DNA from: Ceratothoa steindachneri
Taxonomy: Eukaryota > Arthropoda > Malacostraca > Isopoda > Cymothoidae
DNA: 64,000 nt
Direction: 5' to 3'
NCBI GenBank assembly: GCA_963969495.1
Contig: OZ018321.1
Span: forward strand, 107,522,557-107,586,556
Translations under genes and position numbers: made by a program
Part shown: piece after piece, positions 1 to 11,655 of the stretch
Position numbering within the stretch: the stretch's first letter is position 1
How the letters are laid out: every line of letters starts with the position of its first letter
Notes under the pieces: generated by a model
Told to the model about the DNA's origin: nothing
Databases searched by the model: none
Seen by the model: only the letters and a program-made list of their open reading frames with translations

Positions 1-1110
1 TTACATGGCCAAAGCATTGGCAATGGAAGCATCGCCGTGGGTTTACAACGTAAGGCTTGACTGGGATGTCAAGATAGCCAGCCTTAATGTACTTGGGCGG
101 TTCCAATCTGTTGAAGGTCAGGATTATGGTGGCGGTAGGTAACCTAGCGCCATTCAAAAACCTAGAAATGCGGTGGGCACTTACAACCTTCTGATTGGTA
201 AGTTTTGATACCGGCCTGTCAACATTGTAATCTATTAACTCTTCCAATTGGATAACAACTTTACTATGTTAAATGTCGGGTGCGAAGCAGAGGACATGTC
301 TACAGAAGCTAAAGACTGTAGGGTCTTAATCCGCTGATGCTGCTCGCTTGATTTTGCCTCAACTATCAATGCGCCATCATTTCGTGGCCACATTTGGGCA
401 GGTTCAACACATTTCTCAACAAAATCCTCATAGACGTCGAAGATGTCAGCCTTACTAAGAGGACTATAGTTCACTTTCAAGACTAAAAATCGGTCGTAAT
501 CCAACTCAGGGTCTACTTCTGACCCAAAAGGATCAAAGCGTCTACTGTCAGGGTCCAAGGCACAATGAACAGAGACATGTCTCTGGGAGTTATGTTTGTT
601 AAATTTACCCATATAAGTATATATTTTATTTTGGGCTGCCCCTCGAGCAGAGGGGATGCACCAAATCGTCATCGTGAGTCCAAAGAGCGCCCATACAGCC
701 CAGACGGAGTAACCCGCCCCCCGACTCCCACTGTCGTTTTAAAAACAGCGGAGCCGCATAACGGAGATTCTCTGGACAGCGGTTATAAGACCTCCCAGAA
801 ACAAAACGATGACCCTGGCATCCAAACCTCCTCTAAGGCACAGTCCTGCAGATGATGCCCCCCAGTGGGCGCATCTGTCGACCCGTACAGTCAGCACGAC
901 GGCCAGGAAGGTAAATCGCCGTGCCCCTTACGGGGAAGAGAATTGGTACAGAAGACGAGATAGGGGTTAGCGGAAGAAGAAAAAGAATGCCAAGCTGGGG
1001 CCAGACGGGGTGCTGAGTCCCGTCAGCACGGGGGCCAGGAAAGCAAATCGCCGTGCCCCTTACAGGGACTAAAAGGGATGCCTGGGCCAGGAGGGTATGG
1101 CACTCTTCCA
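1..1110 (-). mobile_element. I-type LINE gag (ORF1) fragment with 5' UTR repeats
   Basis: On the minus strand 672-235 reads as a gag-like ORF. A frameshift near 262 moves the continuation to another frame down to position 1, where it ends in RCFHCQCFGHV, a C-x2-C-x4-H zinc knuckle cut by the window edge. The phrase YIKAGYLDIPVKPYVVNP just before it is typical of LINE/retrotransposon gag. Right of the ORF (about 870-1080) two copies of a motif built on GGGGCACGGCGATTT recur about 130 bp apart; the same motif lies next to another I-type LINE 5' region at 37800-37845. The fragment is a dead copy in the sixth PGM1 intron. Confidence 0.7.
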
Positions 1111-1452
1111 AGTATCATGTGTAAGAGTCTACATGGGGGCATTCCTTGCTGAAGTAAAGATGCTATGTTGATATTGGGTGGTAGGAAGATTAGTGTGAGC
1201 AGGTTTGGGAGGTGTTCTAAGTACCTATTTATGTTTCTGAAGTCTCAGATGGGTCAGGATATGTTGGAGGGTCATTTGCGTAGATGTTTAGGCAGACTGA
1301 ATGGGTATTGGTATGTTGTGCATGAAGCAATTGAAGAGGGTAAGGGAGAGGATGCTTTGGGGAACCCAATTGGCAAACCTTTTCCTTTTGAATTGTGCCT
1401 TTTTTGGAGGACTTGGCCATGTTCATTGGAGAGGGGGTAGTTTTTGTATGAG

Positions 1453-1716
1453 GATGTGGCATCCGAGGGTGTCAAAGGTCTTGCTGATGCGGCATCAGAG
1501 GGTGTGAAAAGTCTTGCTGATGCGGCATCAGAGGGTGTGAAAAGTCTTGCTGATGCGGCATCAGAGGGTGTGAAAAGTCTTGCTGATGCGGCATCAGAGG
1601 GTATGAAAAGTCTTGCTGATGTGGAATCAGCGGGTGTGAAAAGTCTTGCTGATGGGGCATCCAAGGGTGCCAAAGGTCTTGCTGATGTGGCATCCAAGGG
1701 TACCAAAGGTTTTGCT
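1453..1716 (+). repeat. 33-bp minisatellite, 8 units, encoding 11-residue repeats
   Basis: Eight 33-base units run head to tail, four of them nearly identical, the outer ones diverged. Because 33 is divisible by three all frames stay open; on the plus strand the unit reads DAASEGVKSLA within an ORF at 1444-1794. The Ala-rich, charged 11-mer could form an amphipathic helix of the hendecad type. No splice signals, start context or homologous gene supports expression, so I annotate it as a repeat. The flanking 1165-1440 sequence is unrecognised. Confidence 0.85.
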
Positions 1717-1719
1717 GAT

Positions 1720-2800
1720 GTCTATTGTAGCAATGACCACATTTTAGAGGCAGTTTTAGTTAAAGCCAACATGTGTTGTCAGGGGGGTTCATAGTGTGGT
1801 TGCAGAGCATTTTGCTCTGAAACATGTTGGGTGTGTGTTGGATGGGTGTAATGGGTTTTATTCTGTTTAGGATTAGTTTTTCTAGAATTTTTTAGAGGTT
1901 ATAGAGGAGCGAGATAGGTCTGTAGGAGGTAGGGAGGTTCAATGTAATTGAAGATTGTGAGTAAATGAAGATGTCCAAGTGTGGATATAGCTGTAGGACA
2001 AAGTTATTTTAGATTGATATTTGAGATATGGTCTAGGCCTTCAGCTTGCAAGATTTTGAGTAATTTGATGGCGAGTGCAGCGCCTTAGGGATTAAGAGCT
2101 TTCTTTTTTTGCAGCTGGTGGGTAGTTTGCTGAATTAGTAGTGAGCATGAGCAAGTTGTGCTCAGTTGAGGTAGGAATTTTATCTCTGGTGAGGCGATTC
2201 ATGTGTGAGAGGTGGTTGAGTGTGTGTTTTTTATGAGGTTGTCAATTTCAGGTGAATTAGAGTTGAAGCACTTCCTGTCTCTTTGTGGGATATATCGCTT
2301 GCTTGTTTGATGTTTTGTTTTGAAGTGGGAGAGGGATTAGTAGAAGGAAGGGACCTGCTCAAGTGTTTTCTGTGTTGTGAATTCAGTCCAATTGACTCTT
2401 GTTATTTTGTGTCAGCTCTTGGATAGGTTGTGCTAGTTAGCATGTGATAAGGATTGGGTGGAGGGGGTCAGAGTGGAATGCATAGGAGATTTACCAGGTG
2501 GTTCTAGTTTGAGTGATGGGAGCAGAAGGTTATGTCTGGGAAAGTCAGATTGTGGTTTCATTGTAGGGGGAAGGAGTCTTATTGTTGGGTGATTTTTGTT
2601 GCTCAGTATGTTGGCTGAGCGTAGTTTTTTGATGATGGTGGTACCTTGGTGTCAGTATGCAAGATTAAACAGGTGGTGGGCATTGAAATTAAACCATAGA
2701 AATAGGTTGGGCAGTTGGGGACCTTATGGAAGGAAGGTGTCACACCTTGATTAGTAGCTCCAAATGAGGCAAAGCAGAAAAAAAGGCTATAATGACTCAC
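1720..2800. other. PGM1 intron 6, no recognisable feature
   Basis: GT-rich intronic sequence without long ORFs. I see no transposon termini or further PGM1 exon on the minus strand. Confidence 0.5.
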
Positions 2801-2991
2801 TCCATCTCCATCAAAGGCAGCTCCAAAATGAAAATCACCCTTTTTTAGAGCTTCCACCAGGTCAGCTGCATAGGTCAAATTGGGGTCTGGGTGATGGCCT
2901 CCAAAATCGGTAAGTGGAGTGGTTTTCACACAGCTCTCATTTGGGCAGCCCAGTTCATGAAGGAAGATGCGATCCACATAAGGACCAGTAA
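2801..2991 (-). CDS. PGM1: PGM1 coding exon 6, ends inside the metal-binding loop
   Basis: The exon is 191 bases. Two bases complete a Val codon from exon 5, then 63 codons follow: [14 protein letters not shown], a linker, [20 protein letters not shown], and FGAAFDGDG. The exon stops after the second Gly of the DGDGDR metal loop, before donor GTGAGTC, so the third Mg-ligand Asp must come from the next exon. No such exon is visible in 1-2800, so it lies outside the window. Confidence 0.94.
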
Positions 2992-3019
2992 CTAAGGGTA
3001 ATTTTATTATTATTATTAT

Positions 3020-3091
3020 TGAGTAGCAAAATGATTTTTTTTAGAACTTTCTCTTATTGAGTAGCAAAATGATTTTTTTTAGAACTTTCTC
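3020..3091. repeat. Tandem 37-bp duplication
   Basis: A segment starting ATTGAGTAGCAAAATG and ending AACTTTCTC is present twice in direct succession with essentially no divergence, just inside PGM1 intron 5 and about 30 bp from the exon 6 acceptor. Confidence 0.85.
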
Positions 3092-3119
3092 CTCTGGTGG
3101 ATGCCAGTGAGGGCACAGC

Positions 3120-4200
3120 CACTGAAAATACAAAAGAGGTCTATTTTAGGTCAGGTTGTTCAAAACCTAAATAAAGGAAGGTCTCCACCACCAATAGGAT
3201 ACAAGGTATGCAGCCAACAATAAATAATTAAATACTATGGAGGAGGCACACAATCCTTCAAACACTTAAATCACATCACTCTTCAGTGTAGAAGTCACCT
3301 TCTAAGGACTCAGGATGGGCAATACTCACTCCACCTATTGCAGTACTGGGACAGGTACAATTCAGCTACCCACCCACCCACCCACCCAGAATAGGACATT
3401 CAATCAAAAAGCTGTTTTACCGTCTGGAAGATATAGTTGCTAAGATTATATTTCAGCAAATTTTTAAATATTTTAAATTAAAAAAAAACAAAAAGAAAAA
3501 CTACAGATCAAGCAATCTCAATAGAAAAGTTCATGCGCAAGCTCCATCAGGTGGGGCAAAAAAATTACCCAATACCATCAAGGCAGGTGGGGAAGGGGAA
3601 GGAGTATGTTAGTTGTATGGAGAAAGGCAGCATGCAATGCACACAGCTTTAAATTTTCAATTTTCATGTCCCCCCCCCTCCCATGTTCTTAGAGACGATC
3701 CCTGCCAAGTAGTCAGAGTAGGGGGAGAGCAAAACACCAGTGCAATCACAGTCTGTAGAGACAGCCTGGAGCCCTCATCAGCATGCTCATTTCCCACAAC
3801 CTCTACATGTACAGGAACCCAAATTTTTAAATATTTTAAATTCAAAAAAACAAAAAGAAAAACTACAGTTGACATCATAGATGTCAACTAGGAGAAAAAG
3901 TGATTTAAATGCCCAAAAGGCAAGACACACGCTCAGAGTCGCTATGAATTACAAATCTGTCAGAACCAGACAAAGTACACAATCATCTATTCTGAGCAGT
4001 GTATTGCAACCAGCACAGGTGTTGAGAGCAAGTGACTAGAAGAGCTCATTACCTTCAAACACGAGGAAGATAGCATGGAAGCCTATTCTCCCTTCACACA
4101 TTAACCCCTTCATCTAGACTGGCAAAGTTCCATTATGACACAATGAGCCCCAAGAAATGTAACTGCAATAGTCTGAGTGCTGTGGAAGTTTTGGGAGCAG
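3120..4200 (-). mobile_element. I-type LINE 3' fragment (RNase H and C-terminal part)
   Basis: Minus-strand frames carry WVPVHVEVVGNEHADE at about 3800-3750, the C-terminal RNase H motif of I-type LINEs (usual form WVPGHVG.xGNExAD). The stretch 3900-4200 aligns by eye with 41700-41990 of the fuller LINE copy, and 3220-3260 resembles the 3' end at about 30480-30510. Two 48-bp direct repeats (3460-3508 and 3822-3870) interrupt it. Clearly decayed. Confidence 0.7.
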
Positions 4201-4351
4201 GTGTGGTGACATTCTTCTTCTCTTTGTTACTTCTCACTTCTGTCCAACCTTCATCATCATCCTCATCTAGTCCTTTAGTCTCACAGTCCCCATTGCATAC
4301 TTGAGTCGATGTCATCTTCAGTCCATTGTCTGGTGCATGCCGGTCCCCCAT

Positions 4352-4832
4352 TGCTCAATCTTTGGTTACTCCAGTTGCCCACCCAATTCCTAACATAGTG
4401 TATAACTTCTCTCAAGGTCTCATATATGAATTTCATGAGTCTATTTGTTGAAAGATTTATTTTTGTTCTTAAGAAAGAAGTTAGAACTTCAGAGGTATCA
4501 CCTTCACTTAAAAAAGTTCATTTAAATTTTGTGAATATTGATCTTTACCTAAAGTAATAAGCTGGTTCATTTTATCTGATTTGGTTACAACTATATTTTT
4601 TTCTTTTCTATAAAGCATTAAAGATTTAATTAGTCATTTGGGTATATTCCTGTATGTCACTTGCATTAGAATTAAGAACACTGCAGAGATAACCACCGAG
4701 AAAGACACTATCTAGTTTTTCACTACATTTACTTAAGAGTTACAAAATGCTGTAATTTTCTTGAGTTACTGTTACAAAGGAAAATGAGAGTCAATATCTA
4801 AAAAAGACAAGTTGACCGAAGGTAAGTTCTCA

Positions 4833-4834
<2 letters not shown>
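4352..4834. other. Intronic sequence, nothing recognised
   Basis: AT-rich stretch between a LINE fragment and the (AT)n tract that begins the Penelope inverted repeat. No long ORF or terminal repeat was seen. Confidence 0.5.

Positions 4835-4895
<61 letters not shown>
4835..4895. repeat. (AT)n microsatellite
   Basis: Uninterrupted AT dinucleotides for 61 bases at the left end of the Penelope inverted repeat. Confidence 0.97.
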
Positions 4896-4897
<2 letters not shown>

Positions 4898-5339
4898 TTT
4901 AGGCTGCTTCAATTTAATTTGTAGGCTAAATGAAAGGACATAGCAGGGGAAATTCATTTTTTTTCTTGATGATAAAGTTTCAGGTGCTATGATAGTGAAA
5001 CTGTATAATAGCATAGAATTTAATTATGAAACTAGTTTCATAGAATCAATACTAATAGGAGAAATTCCCAATTTCAATCCTTTGGATGGTCAACTTAAAT
5101 GTAGCTCATATTCCCAGAACCTGATTGTAAAGAGTTTAGTTAATGATCTTAGAACCACACCTACTGATTAATGACCCTTTTTCTCTGGGGGGGATTTTGA
5201 GATATTTAGTAAATTGTGTTATTCATTCCATTCTCATTATATGACTGAAGAGGGTATGGTAAACTTCATAACGAAACTACTTTTGTAATTAAATTCTATG
5301 CTACTATACAGTGGTTTCACTATAATATACCATAACTCA

Positions 5340-6715
5340 CCATTGAGTTCTTTCACTTATTTCAGGTGTTAATTTCACCCATCTTCTGGTACTGGAAAAT
5401 ACAAATTTGTGAAAAGACTAATATTTTAAGTTAAAATTTAATCATTGAAATTATGGAAGTAATGGAAGATTTAAACCATTAATTAGGAATCAGTGTAAAA
5501 CTTACAGGTTATTAGTTTTTTTATGAGGGGGAATTTAATTAGTAAAATTTAGCTATAAAAATTTGAGAAAACACTAGAATGCACTTCAAGAAAACACCAA
5601 CCTTATACAATCAGCTGTTAAAGGAAGACTGGCAGGAAACTGCAAGGAGCATATGAAGTATGAGGAGATTAGGAGGTTGGTTATATTTTAAAGCAAAGGT
5701 AGTGGATAAGAAGAGGAATTGGAATTTAGAGAAGGAGAAAAATATTTTATATACATTGATTCTTGAATTCTTAATCATACAGGATTGGGGATGATTTTTA
5801 AAATTTTAAAATCGTCTTAGGCAGATTTCTTTCTTTGAGAACTCTCCCAGTCCTGTGGCTAATCCCATATGGGAACAGAACCTTGCCTTCAGTGAGCGTA
5901 CTGTACTGCCAATATATTTCCCCAGATTAAATCCTGGGCAAGTAAATTCATATATGATGGAGCATGTTGCTTCTGTCCTGACAATTGAAGTATTGTCCTA
6001 AATAGTGTTTATTTCTAAAAATGATCTTAAAATTGCTATGGTAAAAGAATTTCTTTAATAGTTATAATCTCTTTTGGACATTTTTGGTTTACAAAACCCA
6101 TATCCTGAAAGACTACATATCATATCTTTAAAAACAAGGGAATTTCAATTTTGGTTAATTAAAGTTGTTAAAAAATTTTGCGAGTTTTTTTTTCTATCAG
6201 AAACAAAGATTTTATACGAAAAATCACATAAACTGAAAAAGTTGAGGCCTTGACCACTAAAGGTTGGCTTACAAAAACTTTGGTTACAAATCCTGTTAAA
6301 GAATGGGAAATGTGAATATCCAAAAATGAGAGGGAACCATTGAGCTCCTTTTCGCAGGTAAATTTAATATTGGGATTTATGTGATTGGTGTATTGTAGGA
6401 ATTTATCACAAGAGTACTCGGAGGTTTGTATCATGAGGAAATCAACAAAGCAGTGGTAGAGTATATGTCTAATGCTTTCCAGTTCTTGGTCAAATAAGTA
6501 TTCTTCAAACCAGGCATGAAAAGTTTTGTGGTTAAATGTAAAATAATTGTCTTTAACACACAACTTTAGTAGTTCTTTGAGAAGTGGTGTAAATCCATGA
6601 AAATTAGAGTTGGGTTGGGAAAAGGCAGATCAGACAATGATATCAATGGTTTGGTATAGTAGAATATTGGCTTGAAGAAAAAGGAGTTATTAGAGGAACA
6701 AAGTATTTTGCTGGT
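5340..6715 (-). mobile_element. Penelope-like element, minus-strand arm (broken RT)
   Basis: The minus-strand ORF at 6563-6168 contains the Penelope RT segment DKFLQYTNHINPNIKFT followed by SLSFLDIHIS, the usual 'FLDI' block downstream of the catalytic box. The RT core GxAMGSPLSP segment is missing between TFHAW and FEEYLFDQEL, and the catalytic YxDD region is frameshifted (FVDFLMI). Farther left, 5830-5960 corresponds to the GIY-YIG region of the opposite arm. This arm pairs by inverted similarity with 6716-7990. Confidence 0.8.
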
Positions 6716-8039
6716 TTGCAGAACAATTATTCAACCAAGAACTGGGGAGCCTTAGACCTATATTCTACCGCCGCTTTGTTGATGATACATACCTTCTGTT
6801 CAATTCTGAGGACTCCTGTGATAAATTCCTACAATACGCCAACCACAGATATCCCAATTTTTGGATATTCACATTTCCCATTTTCCAAAAGGATTTGTAG
6901 CCAAAGTTTTTTGTAAGCCAAACTTTAGTGGTCAAGGCCTCAACTTTTTCAATTTTTGCAATTTTTTGTATAAAATCAGAGCCATAGAAATACTAATATT
7001 CTGTGCATATAATATTTGTTCATCTTACACTGGATTTCATAAGGAAGTTGAATTTCTGCGTGAATACTTCAAAAGAAACAGTTTTCTTTTGTCTGGTGAG
7101 AAAAATAATACGGCAAAATTTTTTAACAACATTAATCAACCAAAATTGAAATTCCCCTGTTTTTAAAGATATCTGTCATGTAGTCTTTCAGGATATGTTT
7201 TTTTTTTAAACCAAAGATTTTCTAAAGAAATTACAGCTCTATTAAAGAAATTATCTTACCATACCAACTTTAAGATCATTTTTAGAAATAAACACTACTT
7301 AGGACAATACTTCAATTGTAAGGACAGAATCCCACCAGAAGCAAAGTGGTCTGCCATATATGAATTTACTTGCCCCAGTTGTAATCTGGGGAAATATATT
7401 GGTAGTACAGTGGGCTCGCTGAAGGCAAGGTTCTGTTCCCATATGGGAATTAGCCACAGGACAGAGTTCTTTCAAAGAAATAAATCTCACCAATTTGGCT
7501 ACATTCCATCAATTGTAAAATTGCTGTCACAAACAATTATAAAATTTTAAAAAATAATCCCTGATCCTGTATGATTAAGAATTCAAGAATAAATGTATAT
7601 ATAAAAAAATTTCTCTTCCCCATGAACTATCTGTGCTTTAAAATATAACCCAACCTCCTAATCTTCTTCTTATGCTCCTCTTGCTTTCTCACCAGTGTTC
7701 CTTTAATAGCTGATTGTACAAGGTTAGTGCTTTCTCAAAGTGCATTCTATAGTGTTTTCTCAAATGTATATAGCTAAATCTTGCTAATTAAATTCCCTAT
7801 CATTAAAAAGAAGCCCCTCCCCAAAACAATAAGCTGTAAGTTTTGCAATGCTCCTTATATTAATGGTCTAAATCTTCCATTAGTTCCATAACTTGAATAT
7901 TAAAATTTTAACTTAAAATATGTATCTTTTCATGAAATGGTATTTTCCAGTACCAGAAGATGGGTAAAATTAACACCTGAAACATTGTTGTTATCAAGAA
8001 ATAAAATGAATTTCCCCCTCTACTTCCTTTGTTTATCCG

Positions 8040-8040
<1 letters not shown>
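6716..8040 (+). mobile_element. Penelope-like element, plus-strand arm with RT box and GIY-YIG
   Basis: Reading plus, 6758-6805 gives FYRRFVDDTYLLF, the intact catalytic box of Penelope RT, followed by the DKFLQYAN block. Frameshifts follow. ORF 6861-7166 continues the thumb region, and 7350-7480 gives IYEFTCPSCNLG then KYIGSTVGSLKARF and SHMGISHRT, the GIY-YIG endonuclease domain (Y-I-G plus downstream Arg and His). The end near 7975-8035 is the mirror of 4900-4985. Not functional as it stands. Confidence 0.8.

Positions 8041-8042
<2 letters not shown>

Positions 8043-8126
<84 letters not shown>
8043..8126. repeat. (AT)n microsatellite
   Basis: 84 bases of AT dinucleotide at the right end of the Penelope inverted repeat, mirroring the tract at 4835. 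Confidence 0.97.
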
Positions 8127-8131
<5 letters not shown>

Positions 8132-9025
8132 CTATCCTTTGTTTATAATGGCACAGAAGTACTTGTTAATATCAATGGAAAAATGCACAAAGAATATTAT
8201 GTGGCTAACTGAAAAATATCTACCATCAGCACAAATACTGAAGTTAAGTAGGTAATTTTACTTTTAAAAGGCCAACAATGCAAATATACAGCTTCTGTAG
8301 TGAAGAACTGTTTTTTAGATTAAAAATTAATGTATTGAAATGGCCATCACAAAGCCTAGTTCTGAAAGACCTAAAATATGTAGATAAAAAAAAACTATCC
8401 ACCAAAGAAATCTAATGAATATGGATGAATTAGGAAGGCACTAAGAAGGAAGAGAGCAGAAGTGAAGGCTGCTGCTAGTTAAAAAAAATTATGATGAATG
8501 CATAACACCAGGTAATTGGCAATAAAGTTCATGCAACAAAATATTATTTTCCAATCTCTGTAAACCTTTGTTCTGTATTCAATTTTGCAGTATTGCTGAC
8601 ATAAATCCTTTCAAGGACCAAAACACTATAGAATGGATCTTTATACTAACCTCACAATAACTATACAACATTTAATAAATCTTACCCAAATTATTCAAAT
8701 ATAAATTTAGTAATGTATGTGGGTCAGGAAGAATACCCATAGTGTCTTCCTACATGTAGGCAACAGCCCAAATGAAGGGTACTTACTGGCTTGGAAAGCT
8801 GCACACCAGAAAGTTTTATCCTGTAAGTGTAATATGCAATGGCAGTAATGGGTGGGATATTGCAACATAGCAACCTTACTCTTCAGGAAAACAGTAGACA
8901 GGAAGGAATTAAATAAATAAAAGGCCTAGACTAGTGATGTTATTTAAGTTTGCTCCAAACTCTAGATTCAAATGTTCAACTGTAGTCTCAATTGCAGGAA
9001 ATGGAATGAAGATGGTTTGCCTCAC
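8127..9025. other. Intronic sequence, nothing recognised
   Basis: Between the (AT)n tract and PGM1 exon 5. No ORF, terminal repeat or RNA gene recognised. Confidence 0.5.
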
Positions 9026-9170
9026 CTCCATGCATAGCATTGATGAGGACTTTAAAGTTGGTGCTGTGGATGAAGTGCTTGATGGAGTCAAAATCAAAAA
9101 GCTCCTTCATGTACGCAACATAATCAGCAACAGAATCAACAATGTCAACGATGAAAGGAGCACCTCCAAC
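9026..9170 (-). CDS. PGM1: PGM1 coding exon 5
   Basis: The exon is 145 bases, entered at phase 0 after an acceptor ending AATAAG and left at phase 1 before GTGAGG. It encodes VGGAPFIVDIVDSVADYV, then MKELFDFDSIKHF and FKVLINAMHG. IVDSV and the FDF and AMHG blocks are characteristic of domain II of PGM1. The acceptor lies directly after a run of nine T on the coding strand. The neighbouring introns are 15.1 kb and 6.0 kb. Confidence 0.94.
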
Positions 9171-9763
9171 CTTATTGAAAAAAAAACGCTGATAGTCAAT
9201 CAACACTCAAACATTTGATTATGGCCATTATAGAATTATTATTTTAACTGAAAACTATAGGCATCTCTGGCAGATTTTTTTTTATTAGAGGCTTGTAGTG
9301 ATGAAAATAAATACTATAGTATAAGGGAAGCTTTATTCAGATACTGATTTAATAGAGTTGTAGAGTGGACAGTCATTTCCAAGTGGATATAACATGACCC
9401 CCCCCCCCCTTGGGGTTCCCTAGAGTGGGGACCACCCCACTTGGATGTATCCTATATGAGGTTTAGTTGCAATTGAATTTCCACTTCCTAGCTGTTGCAT
9501 AGGCTGCTAGCACAAGGAGGTGCTATAAAATTCCCAAAGCATGCAACTGCCTCCCAGTCAGAGGTAGTAGAGGTTATCTGCTCCTGATGAGCTATTAACA
9601 ACTAGTTTTATAAGCGTGTTGAATTCTATCCTCAGTCTGATAATAATTTGGGGCCATAAGACGTAGAATCTGAACATAAAGCTTAAAATTTCCAGGGCTC
9701 TTTACTATAATAACCCCAAAAAGATAAATCTCGTAAATTAAGACAAAGGAACACAAAACAGCT
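9171..9763. other. PGM1 intron 4, nothing recognised
   Basis: Contains a 12-C homopolymer near 9399-9410 and otherwise no supported feature. Confidence 0.5.
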
Positions 9764-10273
9764 TTAACACATTACATACGAAGGCAAATTTTTCAACTAT
9801 TTCCGCCTTGTGGAGTTTTTCAAATTGTCATAATCATCAGTTTCAGTTGACCTATTGACATGGGAGTTTGTCTGCTTTTTAGTAAGGATAATTCACATTT
9901 TTTTTTTATTCCAAAGAATAAGTGCATCATATGTGGCTCATGTCGCGACACGAATGCAATATGCCATATTGGGCTTATTTCACTGTGAAATAAAAATTTT
10001 TTTGAATGAAAATAGGCAACTATATATTTATATATGTTCCTTTTTTTAGTCATTCAGAATCAGTTGTTTTGCAGCTTGCAGGAGGCTTATTGAGTAAGGG
10101 TGTAAAAATCTATGCAGATAATTTTTGGTCAGGTGCGATTCTATATCTAACTATGTCAGTTGGTTTCCGTTAAGCTTTTTTTTGTTTTGGTCATACCAAT
10201 ATAAGTATTCATCCAATTCTAACAAAAATTTGAAACCCTTATGTTGTTTTAAAAATTTGGGGGGATTGATATA

Positions 10274-11655
10274 CAGTCGCCCCCCCATATTCGCGGGGGA
10301 TAGGGACCACGAACCCCAGCGAATATTGAAAAAATGTGGATAGTTGATACTACCCCAAAAACACCCCCCAACCCTTCCCAAACATTGTAATACGCTTCCC
10401 ATATTAATTCAAGAAATTATGTTTTGTCATGTTCATACACATACAGTATGAAATAAAGTATCAGAACACATTAAATTATTTTATTGTATAATGTTTACTC
10501 ACCTGGAGAGTTTTGTTTTGATTGATGACTGATGATTTTAGATGATGTTGCCTGTGCAGTTCAATGATGATGATATAACTGCACAGGGAAGCTGAGGAGA
10601 TTCTAATTATCCTCAGACTCTTGCTCAGTAAACACCGGAGGAGAAGGAGAGGAGGAGGAAAAGTTTCTCCAGAGGTTGAGGGAGTAGTTTTGGGTGTGGT
10701 TAGGGGTTCAGGCTTTTTACTTGGGGTGAAGAACACTGTAATGGGAAATTGAGATCGTTGCTTTTTCATGTTCTTTAGCTTGTCCCAGTAAGGGCCCATA
10801 GTAAGATCAAGGCTATTTTGTGCCTTCATCGAACAAACCATGTGAAGGTCCCATGATTCCAAATGTGCCTGAACACTTTTAATTCTTCTCTGAAGATCGG
10901 CTAGCCTCTCTAACATAAGCCCAACTTCAGCTTGAACTTCCTCATCTTCTTCTTTGTCAGATTCTTCCATATTTATCCTGGTTAATTCAACCAAGTCATC
11001 ATCATTTAATGGGGCAGTGTGTTCATCTATGAGGGTTTCAAACTCATCCTCTGCTACATCATCAAAACCTTCGCCACCAAGAAGCTTAGCCAATTTAACA
11101 GAGGTGGTAACTGCTGCAGTTCTGATCTCTTCAGGAGATAAACCATTGCGATCATTTGCAGCCTCAGGCCACAGCTTCTTCCAACAAGCATTAATGGTCT
11201 GGGGATTCACTTCCTCTACAGCTAGTTTTATTATTTGAATGCAATTAGCAATGGTAAAATTGCACCAGTAATCCTTCAAGTTGATAATATTATGGTGCAA
11301 AAAGCAAGAATTATTCAGGGTGTAAAACGATTGAAAAATGAGAATAAAACACGCAAGGTTATGACAAATACACAAATCACCGCTCACACACGTGGGACAC
11401 AAGCATACTGAATGGAGCGTGGGAAATCAGTACATATACTGTACATACTTAAGGTCGAGCGAGTGAGATCTGAACGCTGACTGGCTGGAATCGTCCCATC
11501 TCAGCCAACTAACACTTACGTTTTATGACTATGTACGTAGGTTTCCACGGATGTCTGGAAATGGCACATTTTTTTAATTTTAAGCCACCCCCCCAATTTG
11601 TCTGCGGATAGTTGAAGGCACGGATGACAAACCGCAAATAGCCGAGGGTCGACTG
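10274..11655 (-). mobile_element. Tigger/pogo-type DNA transposon, internally deleted
   Basis: The ends are CAGTCGCCCCCCCATATTCG (left) and, read inward from the right, CAGTCGACCCTCGGCTATTT; both are flanked by TA (10272-10273 and 11656-11657), as in pogo/Tigger elements. The minus-strand ORF 11402-10476 carries INACWKKLWPEAANDRNG, then an acidic stretch with LGGEGFDDV and LNDDDLVELTR, which is the C-terminal region of Tigger transposases. The N-terminal HTH domains and the DDE core are absent, so it is a deletion derivative. Confidence 0.85.
10476..11402 (-). pseudogene. C-terminal remnant of Tigger transposase
   Basis: The 308-codon ORF has no usual start region; the first 60 residues or so look like intergenic read-through. 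From about residue 75 it follows the acidic tail of Tigger transposases (WKKLWPE, GGEGFDD, EELxDEH-like, DLVELTRINMEE), with a run of acidic residues, then a Pro/Thr/Ser-rich end. It lacks all catalytic Asp residues of the DDE domain. Confidence 0.75.

Noticed and set aside
1165..1440. 91-codon plus-strand ORF left of the 33-bp repeats
   Set aside because: No recognisable domain, no splice sites, and equally long frames exist on the other strand.
4133..4351. Acidic minus-strand ORF (GLDEDDDEGWTEVRSNKEKK) as a host exon
   Set aside because: Its 3' half continues into LINE A RNase H-region sequence (TPAPKTSTA), there are no convincing splice signals, and no family was recognised.
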